A stretch of DNA of 64,000 nt from the NCBI GenBank assembly GCA_964527735.1, contig CAZGPG010000018.1, forward strand, positions 1 through 64,000. Reading direction: 5' to 3'. Made by a program: the position numbers and the translations under genes. The stretch's first letter is position 1. Each line of letters opens with the position of its first letter. The notes beneath the pieces were generated by a model, which saw only the letters and a program-made list of their open reading frames with translations, made no database searches and was not told where the DNA came from. This document shows positions 54,053 through 63,300 of the stretch, one piece after another. The DNA comes from JBEBVQ01 sp964527735 (GTDB taxonomy: Bacteria; Bacteroidota; Bacteroidia; Chitinophagales; Chitinophagaceae).

Positions 54053-54136
54053 ATGAAAAAACATACATCCTATATCATGTGCTGGCTCAAACGTTGTTTT
54101 CCCGCAGAGGGGAAGGGTGCTATCCGTATATCATAA
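54053..54136 (+). CDS. Possible 27-residue leader peptide
   Basis: ATG at 54053 begins MKKHTSYIMCWLKRCF and ends at TAA 54134-54136. It lies wholly within the proposed leader transcript. Its codons for Gly-Lys-Gly cover the antiterminator segment, so a translating ribosome could block that pairing. There is no clear Shine-Dalgarno site and no family is recognised, so it may be chance. Confidence 0.3.
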   Translation: MKKHTSYIMCWLKRCFPAEGKGAIRIS

Positions 54137-54166
54137 ATTAATAACAAATCTGATAAATTGATTGAT

Positions 54167-54197
54167 ACCCTTCGGAATGACCCGAAGGGTTTTTTTT
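54167..54197 (+). terminator. Strong intrinsic terminator before the thioesterase gene
   Basis: ACCCTTCGG (54167-54175) pairs perfectly with CCGAAGGGT (54182-54190) around a 6-nt loop; eight T follow (54190-54197). It lies 210 bp beyond the tail-fibre gene but only 17 bp before the thioesterase start. Confidence 0.88.
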
Positions 54198-54213
54198 GAT
54201 AAACTGTAATATA

Positions 54214-54621
54214 ATGATGAAGCTGATCAATAAAAAAATATGCATGACCAAGGATATCGGTATCCATGGAAATATGTTTGGGGGGATATTGATGTCGTGG
54301 ATTGACGAATCCGCAGCAGCCTTTGCAACCGAATATTGCTGCACACCCAATATGGTCACGCTGCGGGTGGGAGAATTATTGTTTAAAAAACCGCTCAAGG
54401 TAGGCAACCATGTGCGGCTGTATGGCGATGTGGCTCATTTGGGTAATACCAGCCTGACACTCAATATAGAAGCACGGAGGTATAGCGTATACAGCGGGGA
54501 AGAAACCGTGGTATGCACTACGTCCATCACTTTCGTGCGGATTGACGAAGACGGCAATCCCACTCCTATCGGCGCCACCATCCGGAACCGGTATGAAGAT
54601 CAGCGTACGGCGTCTGCTTAA
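54214..54621 (+). CDS. Acyl-CoA thioesterase, hotdog fold
   Basis: About 135 residues; ATG 54214 or the adjacent ATG 54217. Hydrolyses acyl-CoA to free fatty acid and CoA in the cytoplasm. The hotdog signature is clear: IGIHGNMFGGILMSWIDESAAAFA (helix with the conserved GGxLMxWID), VTLRVGELLFKKPLKVGNHV, TSLTLNIEA and a closing strand CTTSITFVRID. Length and motifs fit the YciA/BACH-type acyl-CoA hydrolases. Substrate chain length cannot be told. The gene stands alone behind a promoter, structured leader and terminator, so it may be controlled by attenuation. No Shine-Dalgarno site is visible. Confidence 0.88.
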   Translation: MMKLINKKICMTKDIGIHGNMFGGILMSWIDESAAAFATEYCCTPNMVTLRVGELLFKKPLKVGNHVRLYGDVAHLGNTSLTLNIEARRYSVYSGEETVVCTTSITFVRIDEDGNPTPIGATIRNRYEDQRTASA

Positions 54622-54814
54622 TGATTGTTTTGCCGTTATCCTCCTGCGTCGGAATGACATCGTGGACAGATCCATGCGATACGCATTATATCCAATTTAG
54701 CACGCTAAATGATTCGTCGGGATGATCGCGTTGCCGCACACTATGGAATGACATGCCCCCGGTCTGGTTTTTGTATCTCTGCGTAGTACTACCCAATTTT
54801 AATTAATTGCGTAT

Positions 54815-54845
54815 TCCTGCGCTTACATTCTGTGTAAGCGCAGGA
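54815..54845. repeat. 12-bp hairpin in intergenic region
   Basis: TCCTGCGCTTAC pairs perfectly with GTAAGCGCAGGA around a 7-nt loop. No T-tract follows on either strand, so it is not a standard terminator. It lies 66 bp before the next gene. The rest of the 289-bp intergenic space shows no gene. Confidence 0.6.
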
Positions 54846-54910
54846 TAACTTTGTCTTGTTGCCATCAATGGCATTTCCTGATATTTTATTGAATAACTAA
54901 AACCTTCAGT

Positions 54911-57034
54911 ATGAGAAGAAATACTATTTATTTAAGCTTGTCTCTGGCACTGGCAACGGCATTACCATTGGATATGCAGGCGCAGAATGCCCATCTCGAA
55001 TGGGTGCGCGGCGGCGGAGCTACTATGTGGGATGAAGCGAGCTCTGTAACTACTGACCCGCAGGGGAATGCAATTACAGTGGGGGCATTTTATTCGGATG
55101 CCACTCCGTCCACTCAATTTTCTTTTATCCCTGCAAATGCACATACGCCTCTTGCCGGGCGGGATTTATGGAATGCTTATGCCATAAAAACCAACCCGGC
55201 AGGTGATGTGATCTGGGCCAAAAACTTTTTTGGCGGTGGTGGGAATGGTACTGCGAGCAGTGTGAAGACCGATAAAGACGGGAATATATACATTACCGGA
55301 TTATTCAACGAAGAGCTGGATTTTGGTACGGTACAAATCACGAGCAAGGGCGAACGGGATATTTACGTGGTAAAGCTGGACTCCAACGGGAATTACATCT
55401 GGGCGCATGGCTTTGGCGGTGATGACAAAACCGATGAATGGGGTGTGGGCATCGACGTGGATGCAGCAGGTAACGTGTATGTAACCGGGCAGCTGACAAA
55501 AGGAGATGTGGATATGAACCCCGGGGCAGGCGTGGATCTGGTATCTGGGCCCGGTCTTTTTTTCCTGAAACTTTCTCCCGCAGGTGACTTTGAATGGGCT
55601 AATGCCATTAACGGAGACGTGTTTCTGAAAGAGTTTTCGGGAGACGTGCTGAAGGTGAATGAAAATGGAGATGTGCACGTTACCGGCTATTTTATTAATA
55701 CGGTCGACTTTGATCCGGCAGGATCCGGCCAGACCCTCACATCAATCCCGATGGTACCCCCGGGCAGCTTTCCAGACGAAGATGCTTTTGTGCTGAAACT
55801 TGATAATGCAGGTAACTATCGCTGGGCAAGAAGTATTGGCGGCGGCGGCTATACCCAGGGATGGGGTATTACCGTAGATGACGAAAGTAATGTATACTCG
55901 GTAGGAACGTTTGCCAACCAGATAGATCTGAATCCGGGCGCCGGGAGTCATGTTGTCAATTCATTCAACTCAAACCATGATGTTTATATCAGCAAGCTCG
56001 ATTCTAACGGGAATTACGTATGGGGTAAAAGCTTCGGCGGAAACGGCACAGAATATGGCCATGGCATTGAAATAGACCAACTGAAGAATGTTTATGTTAC
56101 CGGTTCTGCCGGCTCTACCAGACTGGATTATAATCCCGGTACCAATCCCCAGGATACTTTTTTTGCCGACAGGATCGGAAGCTGGGCGGATATGTTTATC
56201 GTGAAGTTGAATGAAGCAGGTGATTTTGCATGGGCCAAAACGTTCGGTTCCACTTCTTCTACAATAGGCGGATTGTCGCTGGCTATCAGTGATAAATTTG
56301 AGATTTACACGATTGGGGTGTTTAACGGAACGGTTGATTTCGATCCGGGCGCCGGAGTAGAAAATATGTCATTCCTCGGAGGCAATTCCAGCATTTTTAT
56401 TCACAAGATGTCTTGTTCCGACAGAGTGGATACATTCATAAGATCGGAGTCTTGCGGTGCGTACAGCTTTGGCGACAGCATTTATACAAGCACGGGCACT
56501 TATATCATTACATCTTTGACCGGACTCGGATGTGATAGCATCATTACACTTGACCTTACGGTAAATAGTATAACTGCGCCAATGATCAATGTTGATGAGT
56601 TTACCTTAAGCGTGAATGATATTTACAGCAAATACCAGTGGTTCAAGGATGGCGATTCTATCCCGGGAGCTACCGCGTCATCTTATTATGTTACGGAGAA
56701 TGCCGTGTATTATGTAGCGATTGAGAATGATGAAGGTTGCCGGACACAGTCCGGGGAATACAGGGTGAATAATGTATCGGTCGGGGAGATTGCCGGCGGA
56801 CAAGGATCAATTACCGTTTATCCCAACCCGGTGAAAGACCATCTTTATATCCGGACGAATGAAGATGTGCACGTGCGCTTGTTTCAGCCGGACGGCAGAT
56901 TGGTGTTGCAATCAGAATCAGTGCATGCAGCCGGATATTTGTCATTGAACGGCTTGCCCGCAGGAATATATATATTGCAGGTGGCTGACGCGGAAGGTGT
57001 TTTGCTGCAGACGCTCAGATTAGTGAAGCAGTAA
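54911..57034 (+). CDS. Seven-repeat propeller surface protein, T9SS type A
   Basis: 707 residues. A signal peptide (LSLALATALPLDMQAQ) is followed by seven repeats (about 26-510) with W(A/G)xxFGG, VDxxGNVYVTGxF, DFDPGAG and D(I/A)F(I/V)(V/S)KL, related to SBBP propellers and again sufficient for one seven-bladed fold. A cysteine module (ESCGAYSFGDSIYTS, GCDSIITLDLTVN) and an Ig-like module (KYQWFKDGDSIPG) follow, then a type A sorting domain (VYPNPVKDHLYI, QPDGRLVLQ, LPAGIYILQV). It is 102 bp upstream of kinase pair 3 with a terminator between. The role is unknown. Confidence 0.9.
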   Translation: MRRNTIYLSLSLALATALPLDMQAQNAHLEWVRGGGATMWDEASSVTTDPQGNAITVGAFYSDATPSTQFSFIPANAHTPLAGRDLWNAYAIKTNPAGDVIWAKNFFGGGGNGTASSVKTDKDGNIYITGLFNEELDFGTVQITSKGERDIYVVKLDSNGNYIWAHGFGGDDKTDEWGVGIDVDAAGNVYVTGQLTKGDVDMNPGAGVDLVSGPGLFFLKLSPAGDFEWANAINGDVFLKEFSGDVLKVNENGDVHVTGYFINTVDFDPAGSGQTLTSIPMVPPGSFPDEDAFVLKLDNAGNYRWARSIGGGGYTQGWGITVDDESNVYSVGTFANQIDLNPGAGSHVVNSFNSNHDVYISKLDSNGNYVWGKSFGGNGTEYGHGIEIDQLKNVYVTGSAGSTRLDYNPGTNPQDTFFADRIGSWADMFIVKLNEAGDFAWAKTFGSTSSTIGGLSLAISDKFEIYTIGVFNGTVDFDPGAGVENMSFLGGNSSIFIHKMSCSDRVDTFIRSESCGAYSFGDSIYTSTGTYIITSLTGLGCDSIITLDLTVNSITAPMINVDEFTLSVNDIYSKYQWFKDGDSIPGATASSYYVTENAVYYVAIENDEGCRTQSGEYRVNNVSVGEIAGGQGSITVYPNPVKDHLYIRTNEDVHVRLFQPDGRLVLQSESVHAAGYLSLNGLPAGIYILQVADAEGVLLQTLRLVKQ

Positions 57035-57059
57035 ATGCGGCAATCATAAATCCAGGGAG

Positions 57060-57094
57060 AGGGCGTATTCCCGTATGGGGCGCCCTTTCTTTTT
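57060..57094 (+). terminator. Intrinsic terminator
   Basis: AGGGCG (57060-57065) pairs with CGCCCT (57081-57086), with an inner CCC/GGG hairpin, and is followed by TTCTTTTT. It ends the preceding T9SS gene. Confidence 0.8.
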
Positions 57095-57136
57095 GTTGCA
57101 TACTTTCCTGTCGATATTTTAATAATTTTAGAAGGT

Positions 57137-59134
57137 ATGATTCGTTTACCGGTAAAACGGCTGCAGCATTGGGCCTGTGTGCTCATAATAACGGGCCTGG
57201 CTTGTTGCTGTGCGGGTATAAAGTCAATGGCTACTCCCGGCGAGGGCAGTAAACAATATAGCTTCAGCGATAAAAATGATATCCGTACACTGATAGCAGA
57301 AGCCCGCTCGCTCGCGTTGCTCGGCTATCACGACAGCTCTATGCAGATATACCGGCGGATACTGGAACGGAGCATCCTTATTCATTACAAATATGGCATT
57401 GCACGCAGCATGACCAATCTGGGTAATGCAGAAGCACATCTGAACAATACTTCCCGCGCCATGGATTATTTTAATGGCGCACTGAATTACTGCGACACTA
57501 CAGATGAAACGAGGAGCCTGATCGCTGCTATTTATAACAACAAGGCAAACATTTATTTTCTCTGGGGTGATAATGAGCAGGCCGTCCGGATGCTTATGAA
57601 TGCCATGTATTTCAGGAGCCGTTTCCCATCGGAAATATCACTCAGCTCTATTTATATCAACCTGTCGAATATTCTCAATTTGATGGGGCGATATGAGCAG
57701 GCGCTTCGATACCTGGAAAAAGCAGAGGCAGAAGCAATCCACACCGAAGACCCGGTAGCGCTGGCAAATACTTATCATGGTAAAGGCTCCATTTACATCA
57801 GCTTGCAGCAATGGGGGATGGCAAAGGAATATATGGAAAAGGCTATCCGGGCCGGTAAGGCCGGCCGTTATAACGATATTGTGTATTCCGCTATTGTAAA
57901 TCTGGCTTCCATCGCATTGGGGGAACATCGCCCTCACGAGGCCATCAGCTATATTAATGAAGCAAACGCCCTTGATGCCGATGCTTCCCCGTATTACCGG
58001 ATAGGTGCATTAAATGCACTGGGGAAGGCTTATCTGGAACTTGGCCGGTTTGCTGAGGCCGAAGAGCACGTAAAAAAAGCATTGGCGCTCTCCCACAGCT
58101 TTAATTCTACACGGAACCTGATCGAGACGCATCAATTGATGCATGAGCTATACCTGAAAAAAGGAGATTACCGTAGTGCATACCTGCATCTTTATGAAGA
58201 GAAAAAGATATCAGACAGTCTGAATAATGAAAAGAATGCAACCGCGCTGATGCAGGTGGAGTCGCGGTACCGTTCTGCACGAAAGGATCAGGAAATGGCA
58301 AACACGATGTTGTTGGTCAACCGTCAGCAGTCCGGGATCAAGATACGGAATATCTGGATCGGGATATCTGTGTCCGGGTTGCTGATCTCTACCGTGATCA
58401 TTTTCCTGCTCCGGAGAAACTATAAGCATAAGCAGGCGCTGGAGCAGGAACGTGTGCAGCATTTGCTCCGTCAGCAGGCACTCAACGAAATGAAAGCGGT
58501 TATTGATACGGAAGAAAAAGAGCGAAGCCGTATTGCACGGGATCTGCATGATGGTATCATGATCCAGTTCTCTACGGTAAAAATGAACTTATCATCGCTC
58601 CTGGGCAGCAATGAGGAAATACTGCACAAAGAATCACTCCGCCCGCACATTATACAGCTCGACAAAGCGACCCAGTCGCTGCGGAAGGCGGCGCATCACC
58701 TGATGCCCGATATGCTGCTGGAAGAAGGATTGGCCGAAGCCGTGTATTATTTCCTCAACAACCTGAAGAAAGAAGTCCCTTTTACTATCACTTATGAGCA
58801 GCTCGATAAGATCCCCAGATTCGGGGTACAGTTTGAGCTGGCGGTCTATCGTATCATCCAGGAGCTGATGCAAAACATCATTAAACATGCCCGCGCTACG
58901 GAAGCATTTGTGCAATTGAGCTATAGCAACCATCAGCTTGGTATTGATGTGGAAGATAATGGCATCGGCTTGCCCTCCGGTAATGCAGAAAAAATGAATG
59001 AAGGCACGGGACTTAAGAGTATAGAATCAAGAATGATTGCATTAAACGGCAGTATCCGCATTCAGAGTAACGGACGTGGTACGAGCGTGAGCCTTGAGTT
59101 CACCACCGATGCCCCGGTGCTGTATCCGGAATGA
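57137..59134 (+). CDS. TPR sensor histidine kinase (pair 3)
   Basis: 665 residues. The N-terminal signal segment VLIITGLACC ends in a lipobox-like LAC, so a lipoprotein-type signal is possible. TPR repeats (about 45-360; ARSMTNLGNAEAHLNNTSRAM, AIYNNKANIYFLWGDNEQAV) are followed by a membrane segment (about 392-415, IWIGISVSGLLISTVIIFLL) and a coiled coil. HisKA_3 has RIARDLHDGIMIQ with H471 and RKAAHHLMPD. The HATPase part has IQELMQNIIKHA, DNGIGL and GTGLKSI. It is paralogous to pairs 1 and 2. AAGG lies just before the ATG. It controls the regulator encoded 48 bp downstream. Confidence 0.92.
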   Translation: MIRLPVKRLQHWACVLIITGLACCCAGIKSMATPGEGSKQYSFSDKNDIRTLIAEARSLALLGYHDSSMQIYRRILERSILIHYKYGIARSMTNLGNAEAHLNNTSRAMDYFNGALNYCDTTDETRSLIAAIYNNKANIYFLWGDNEQAVRMLMNAMYFRSRFPSEISLSSIYINLSNILNLMGRYEQALRYLEKAEAEAIHTEDPVALANTYHGKGSIYISLQQWGMAKEYMEKAIRAGKAGRYNDIVYSAIVNLASIALGEHRPHEAISYINEANALDADASPYYRIGALNALGKAYLELGRFAEAEEHVKKALALSHSFNSTRNLIETHQLMHELYLKKGDYRSAYLHLYEEKKISDSLNNEKNATALMQVESRYRSARKDQEMANTMLLVNRQQSGIKIRNIWIGISVSGLLISTVIIFLLRRNYKHKQALEQERVQHLLRQQALNEMKAVIDTEEKERSRIARDLHDGIMIQFSTVKMNLSSLLGSNEEILHKESLRPHIIQLDKATQSLRKAAHHLMPDMLLEEGLAEAVYYFLNNLKKEVPFTITYEQLDKIPRFGVQFELAVYRIIQELMQNIIKHARATEAFVQLSYSNHQLGIDVEDNGIGLPSGNAEKMNEGTGLKSIESRMIALNGSIRIQSNGRGTSVSLEFTTDAPVLYPE

Positions 59135-59182
59135 TTTGTTCCGGATTCTTTTGGGTATATTTATGATGTCAACTACCGCTTC

Positions 59183-59839
59183 GTGCCCATCAGCATATTT
59201 ATCACCGACGATCATCCGCTGGCCATTACCGGTCTGATGAACATGCTGCTGCCCTACAGGCACATCAGCGTTACCGGCACTTTTGTATCCGGAGACGCGC
59301 TTCTTGAAGGACTGAAGAAAGAGCAGCCGGATATACTGCTGCTGGATATACTGCTTCCGGATATAAATGGAAAGGAGCTTGCACAACTCATTACTACCAC
59401 TTATCCGGACATCCGGATAATCGCTATCACAAGCCTGGATGCGCCGACGCATGTAAAGTCTATGATGCGTAACGGGTGCAAAGGTTTTCTGCTCAAAAAC
59501 ATAGACCAGTCTACGTTGGTGGAAGCTATTGATACGGTATATAAGGGAGGAGAATATATAGAATCTTCGCTGAAGGAGCAGATGCTGGGTAATATTCTGA
59601 ATTTCAGGAAAAGAATGGAAACCGAAGGGAGCGAAAAGCTCAAAGCGCCGCGACTTACTAATCGTGAAAAGGATGTGCTTGATCTGATCGTAAAGGAATA
59701 CAGCAACCAGGAAATAGCTGATCAACTATACCTGAGTATCCGCACTGTGGAAAGACACAGATTTAACCTGATGCGGAAGTTTGATGCCAAAAGTCCGATC
59801 GGCCTGCTGAAATCGGCGATAGAGTTGGGCCTTGTGTGA
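59183..59839 (+). CDS. NarL/FixJ-family response regulator (pair 3)
   Basis: 218 residues from a GTG start. The frame is open back to 59135 but has no ATG in it, and the receiver begins directly after the GTG (PISIFITDDHPLAI). The receiver has D9/D10, phosphoacceptor D55 (ILLLDILLPD), Thr in IAITS and Lys in FLLKN. The LuxR helix-turn-helix has LTNREKDVLDLIVKEYSNQEIADQLYLS and TVERHRFNLMRKF. Unlike pairs 1 and 2, the regulator does not overlap the kinase; a 48-bp gap separates them. It converges on the deaminase gene. Confidence 0.9.
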   Translation: MPISIFITDDHPLAITGLMNMLLPYRHISVTGTFVSGDALLEGLKKEQPDILLLDILLPDINGKELAQLITTTYPDIRIIAITSLDAPTHVKSMMRNGCKGFLLKNIDQSTLVEAIDTVYKGGEYIESSLKEQMLGNILNFRKRMETEGSEKLKAPRLTNREKDVLDLIVKEYSNQEIADQLYLSIRTVERHRFNLMRKFDAKSPIGLLKSAIELGLV

Positions 59840-59867
59840 GCAACAGGGTTATAAAGATCAAAGGTTT

Positions 59868-60350
59868 TCAATAAGCAATGCGGTCTTCCCGCTTCTTCCA
59901 GTCTTCAAATACACGGATCGCCTCATCCCTGCCGAGCATAGTCATAGGAATGATCCGCCGATCCACAGGCGCTTTCAATTCTTCATAGATCAGGTTGTCG
60001 TCAAAGCCTATTGCAGCGGCATCGGTACGGGTATTTGCAAAATAGACGGTACGCGGGCGTGCCCAGTAGATGGCGCCCAGGCACATAGGGCAAGGCTCAC
60101 AGGAGGTATATATTTCGCAGTCGTGTAGCTGGTATTGTCCTATATGGCTGCAGGCATCCCTGATTGCCACTACTTCTGCATGTGCGGTGGGGTCGTTGGT
60201 AGCGGCAACACGGTTCCAGCCCCGCCCGATGATTTTATCGTGCTGTACAATAATACAGCCGAAGGGTCCTCCTTCGGCTGCGTTATCAAGACTTTTCCGG
60301 CTCAGCTCAATGGCTGCACGCATAAAATTTATTTCACGTTGCTGCTGCAT
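59868..60350 (-). CDS. guaD: Guanine deaminase-like nucleobase deaminase
   Basis: 160 residues, cytidine deaminase superfamily. It probably deaminates guanine to xanthine in purine salvage or catabolism. Zinc ligands are H57 (PTAHAEV, with catalytic E59), C87 and C90 (SCEPCPMC). GGPFGCIIV, GRGWNRV, IYWARPRTVYFANTRTDAAAIGFDD (shown in parts) and the terminal FEDWKKRED match the GuaD family better than TadA. A related nucleobase deaminase specificity cannot be excluded. It starts 6 bp after the DUF2723 gene ends, so they form an operon. The first residues (MQQQRE) repeat the QQQR end of that gene through a 14-bp direct repeat. Confidence 0.86.
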   Translation of the reverse strand: MQQQREINFMRAAIELSRKSLDNAAEGGPFGCIIVQHDKIIGRGWNRVAATNDPTAHAEVVAIRDACSHIGQYQLHDCEIYTSCEPCPMCLGAIYWARPRTVYFANTRTDAAAIGFDDNLIYEELKAPVDRRIIPMTMLGRDEAIRVFEDWKKREDRIAY

Positions 60351-60356
60351 GATTGC

Positions 60357-63300
60357 TTAACGTTGCTGCTGCAGCACATGAGGGCCCATGGACTTGCTGA
60401 TCTTTTCGGCAAGCCCTTGTACTTTTTGTTCCAGTTCTTTACCGTAAGCTTCGTCGCCTCCGCTAAAGGCAAGTCCGCCGATGGCATTAATGATGCCCAG
60501 GTTACGCTGTACGTCACTGACCATCACTTCCCGCCTGCTTTCACTCAGGCTTAATATCCAGTTGATATCGGCTTCGAGATTTTTGACGAACTGCTTGCTC
60601 ACCCTTCTGCCGCCTTCTTTATCGCCGATATTGTAATACCCCATCGCCATGAAATAGGCAGAAGGATCAAAGCCGCCGATCATGTACGGGTTGTACGCGT
60701 AGGCTTCCTGGGTAATGGAGGAGTCTACATGATCGAGGAGTTTTTTGGCATCTTCCTTGCGTCCTGCGCGGGCAAGTTCTTCTGCGATGCGCGGGGCATT
60801 GTTGCGATACGCAGTAAACATGATGCGGTTCTTCTCGTCAAAATATACATCATGGCGTTCTCCGCCGCCCCATTTATAATTCATGAACAGGTCGTAGCTT
60901 TTGTCTACATCTACAAACCCGATATCCTGCCTGCCTGTACCACCGGCGCCGAAGTGTTTGTAAGGCACGAGCCTGTAAACAATACCTTCGAGCTTCAGAT
61001 AATCCTGCATACCCTGGTAATTATCACCGGGTAGGCCGCCGCCGAAATATATGGGGCGTTTCCATCCCTGCTGCGCTATTGCAGCTACGATGTTCATTAC
61101 GGCAAGGTCATCCTTGTATGCGGCATCTTTACCGAGATTGAATCTCATTTCATTGATGACCCGGCCTGTATCTTCAGCGTTCAGTAATCCCTCAGCTACC
61201 AGCTCGTTTTTAGACAGGGAGGGCACAAAGAAATTTTTGGTCGGGATATAGTTTACATATTCTCCGCTGCGGGTTTGAAGCTGGCTGCTTTTGTTCTCAT
61301 CAATGATGAAGTTGCAGACGTCCACCAGGCTGATGTATTTATCCTGGGGAACAGCAGGATTGTTGTAGTAGGCGAGCCCGTTCCGGCGGTCTCCGATGTA
61401 TTTGTCGCGGGTCCAGATCATGGGTACGGGATCTGCATCATTGATCTTGTAATTGAGCTGATCAATATACCAGTCAATACCCAGCAGGCTCAGGTTAATA
61501 ACGCGTACGTCTGTGCGGATACCTTCCACTTCCTGGAGATACCAGAGTGGGTATGTATCATTGTCGCCAAAGGTGAACAGAATGGCATTGGGCGCACAGG
61601 ATTGCAGCGTATTCAATGCAGATGCATGGGCCAGTGTTTTTTTGGACCGGTCATGATCATCCCACTCCACTTTAGCCATCAGTGCGGGCACAGCGAGCAG
61701 GCAAATGGCAACCGTCAGGAATGCGCCGGCTTTTCCTTTTATGGCTCTTTGCATCCATTGCTGCGCCATCAGCACGCCAAGCCCGATCCAGATGGCAAAC
61801 GCATAGGTAGAACCGGCATAGGCATAATCGCGTTCGCGTGGCTGAATGGGCGTGTTGTTCAGGAACATCACCACCGCAATGCCTGTGAAGAAAAAGAGCA
61901 GCATCACGATGAAGGCGTCTTTCCGGTGCTGGTTGAAGTGGAGCACCATACCCATGATACCGAGTATTAGCGGCAGGAAATAAAGCTCGTTCCTGGCTTT
62001 ATTGTTTCCATATCCGTCTCCCAGCTTATCCAGGTCGCCTACGCGCGCTTTGTCCAGGAATTTGATACCCGAGATCCAGTTGCCTGCGCGCGGCTCGCCT
62101 TGGCCTTCCACGTCATTCTGGCGGCCGGCGTAATTCCACATAAAGTAGCGCCACCACATCCAGTTTACCTGGTATTTAAAGAAAAATTTGAAGTTGTCTG
62201 CGGAAGTAGGATCTTCATTTGGTCCCAGGTTGAGATAGTTCCTGTAGAAAGCCGCGTGGTTGGGATTATTGCTGCTCCAGATACGGGGAAAGAACCGCAT
62301 CCCCGAAGGATCGAATACGGGGTCGGGCTTGGAGCCCACGACTACATACCTGTCTTTACCGTTTTCGGTTTTCACAGCATCATACAGTTTGCCGCGCTCC
62401 TTATAATCAACAACGGGCGTATTGAAATCCGGACCCCAGAGCAAAGGTTGCTGGCCGAACTGCTCACGGTTCACATAAGACAGGAAGCGATCCGCATTGT
62501 CAGGATTGGTCATGTCTACGGCTACGTCCGCACGGGAACGGATCACCGGAGCAAAATAGCTGGTAAAGCCGATAAGCACAAACATCAGGCAAAGCATACC
62601 TGTATGGAGCAGGTAGTAATTTTTTCTGCGGGCATAGATCAGGGTCCCGATTACTGCACCGGCGATCAGCAGCAGCGCGAATACAGCCCCGGTATCGAAT
62701 GGAAGTCCGAATCCGTTGACGAACATGAACTCAAACTTGAACGCCAGCCAGGGAATTCCCTGAATGACGCCGAACTGCACCAGCGCCAGTAGCGCACACC
62801 CGATGAGGAAGGCAGCAATGCCGCCTCTCACTGTAGGTTGGTAACGTTTGAAATAGTAAACCATTGCCAGGGCAGGGATCGTAAGCAGGTTCAGCAGGTG
62901 GACGCCGATAGACAGGCCCATCATATAGGCGATGAATACCAGCCAGCGGTCTGCGTATTTATTATCCGCCATATCTTCCCATTTGAGAATAGCCCAGAAT
63001 ACGAGCGCTGTAAAGAAGGAAGAAGTGGCGTATACTTCCGCTTCCACGGCAGAAAACCAGAAAGTATCGGAGAATGTATAGGCAAGCGCGCCTACAAGGC
63101 CGGCGCCCATCACGAGGAAGAGCTGGATGCCTTCAGGCCCCTTTTTATCGCCGGATATCACCAGCTTACGTGCCATATGGGTGATCGTCCAGAAGAGGAA
63201 GAGGATCGTAAGACCGCTTACCAGGGCGGAAAATGCGTTGATCACCGCCGCTACATTTTCTGAAGGACCGGCAGTAAATACATTCCCACCCGCCAAAAGG

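Larger units (their letters stand above)
54036..54197 (+). ncRNA. Candidate attenuator leader or small RNA
   Basis: About 160 nt lie between a good promoter and a strong terminator. Just upstream and at the start, ACCG-GAAA-CGGT (54031-54042) forms a GNRA-capped hairpin. GAAGGGT at 54112-54118, with TATC at 54121-54124, can pair with GATACCCTTC at 54165-54173, the 5' arm of the terminator and its flank. That would be an antiterminator. The region also contains a 27-codon ORF. The thioesterase gene follows 17 bp after the T-tract. It could be a leader that controls this gene, or an independent small RNA. No known riboswitch or RNA family is recognised. Confidence 0.45.

Noticed and set aside
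54815..54845. Intrinsic terminator of the thioesterase gene
   Set aside because: The stem is perfect but no T-tract follows on either strand, so only a hairpin is reported.
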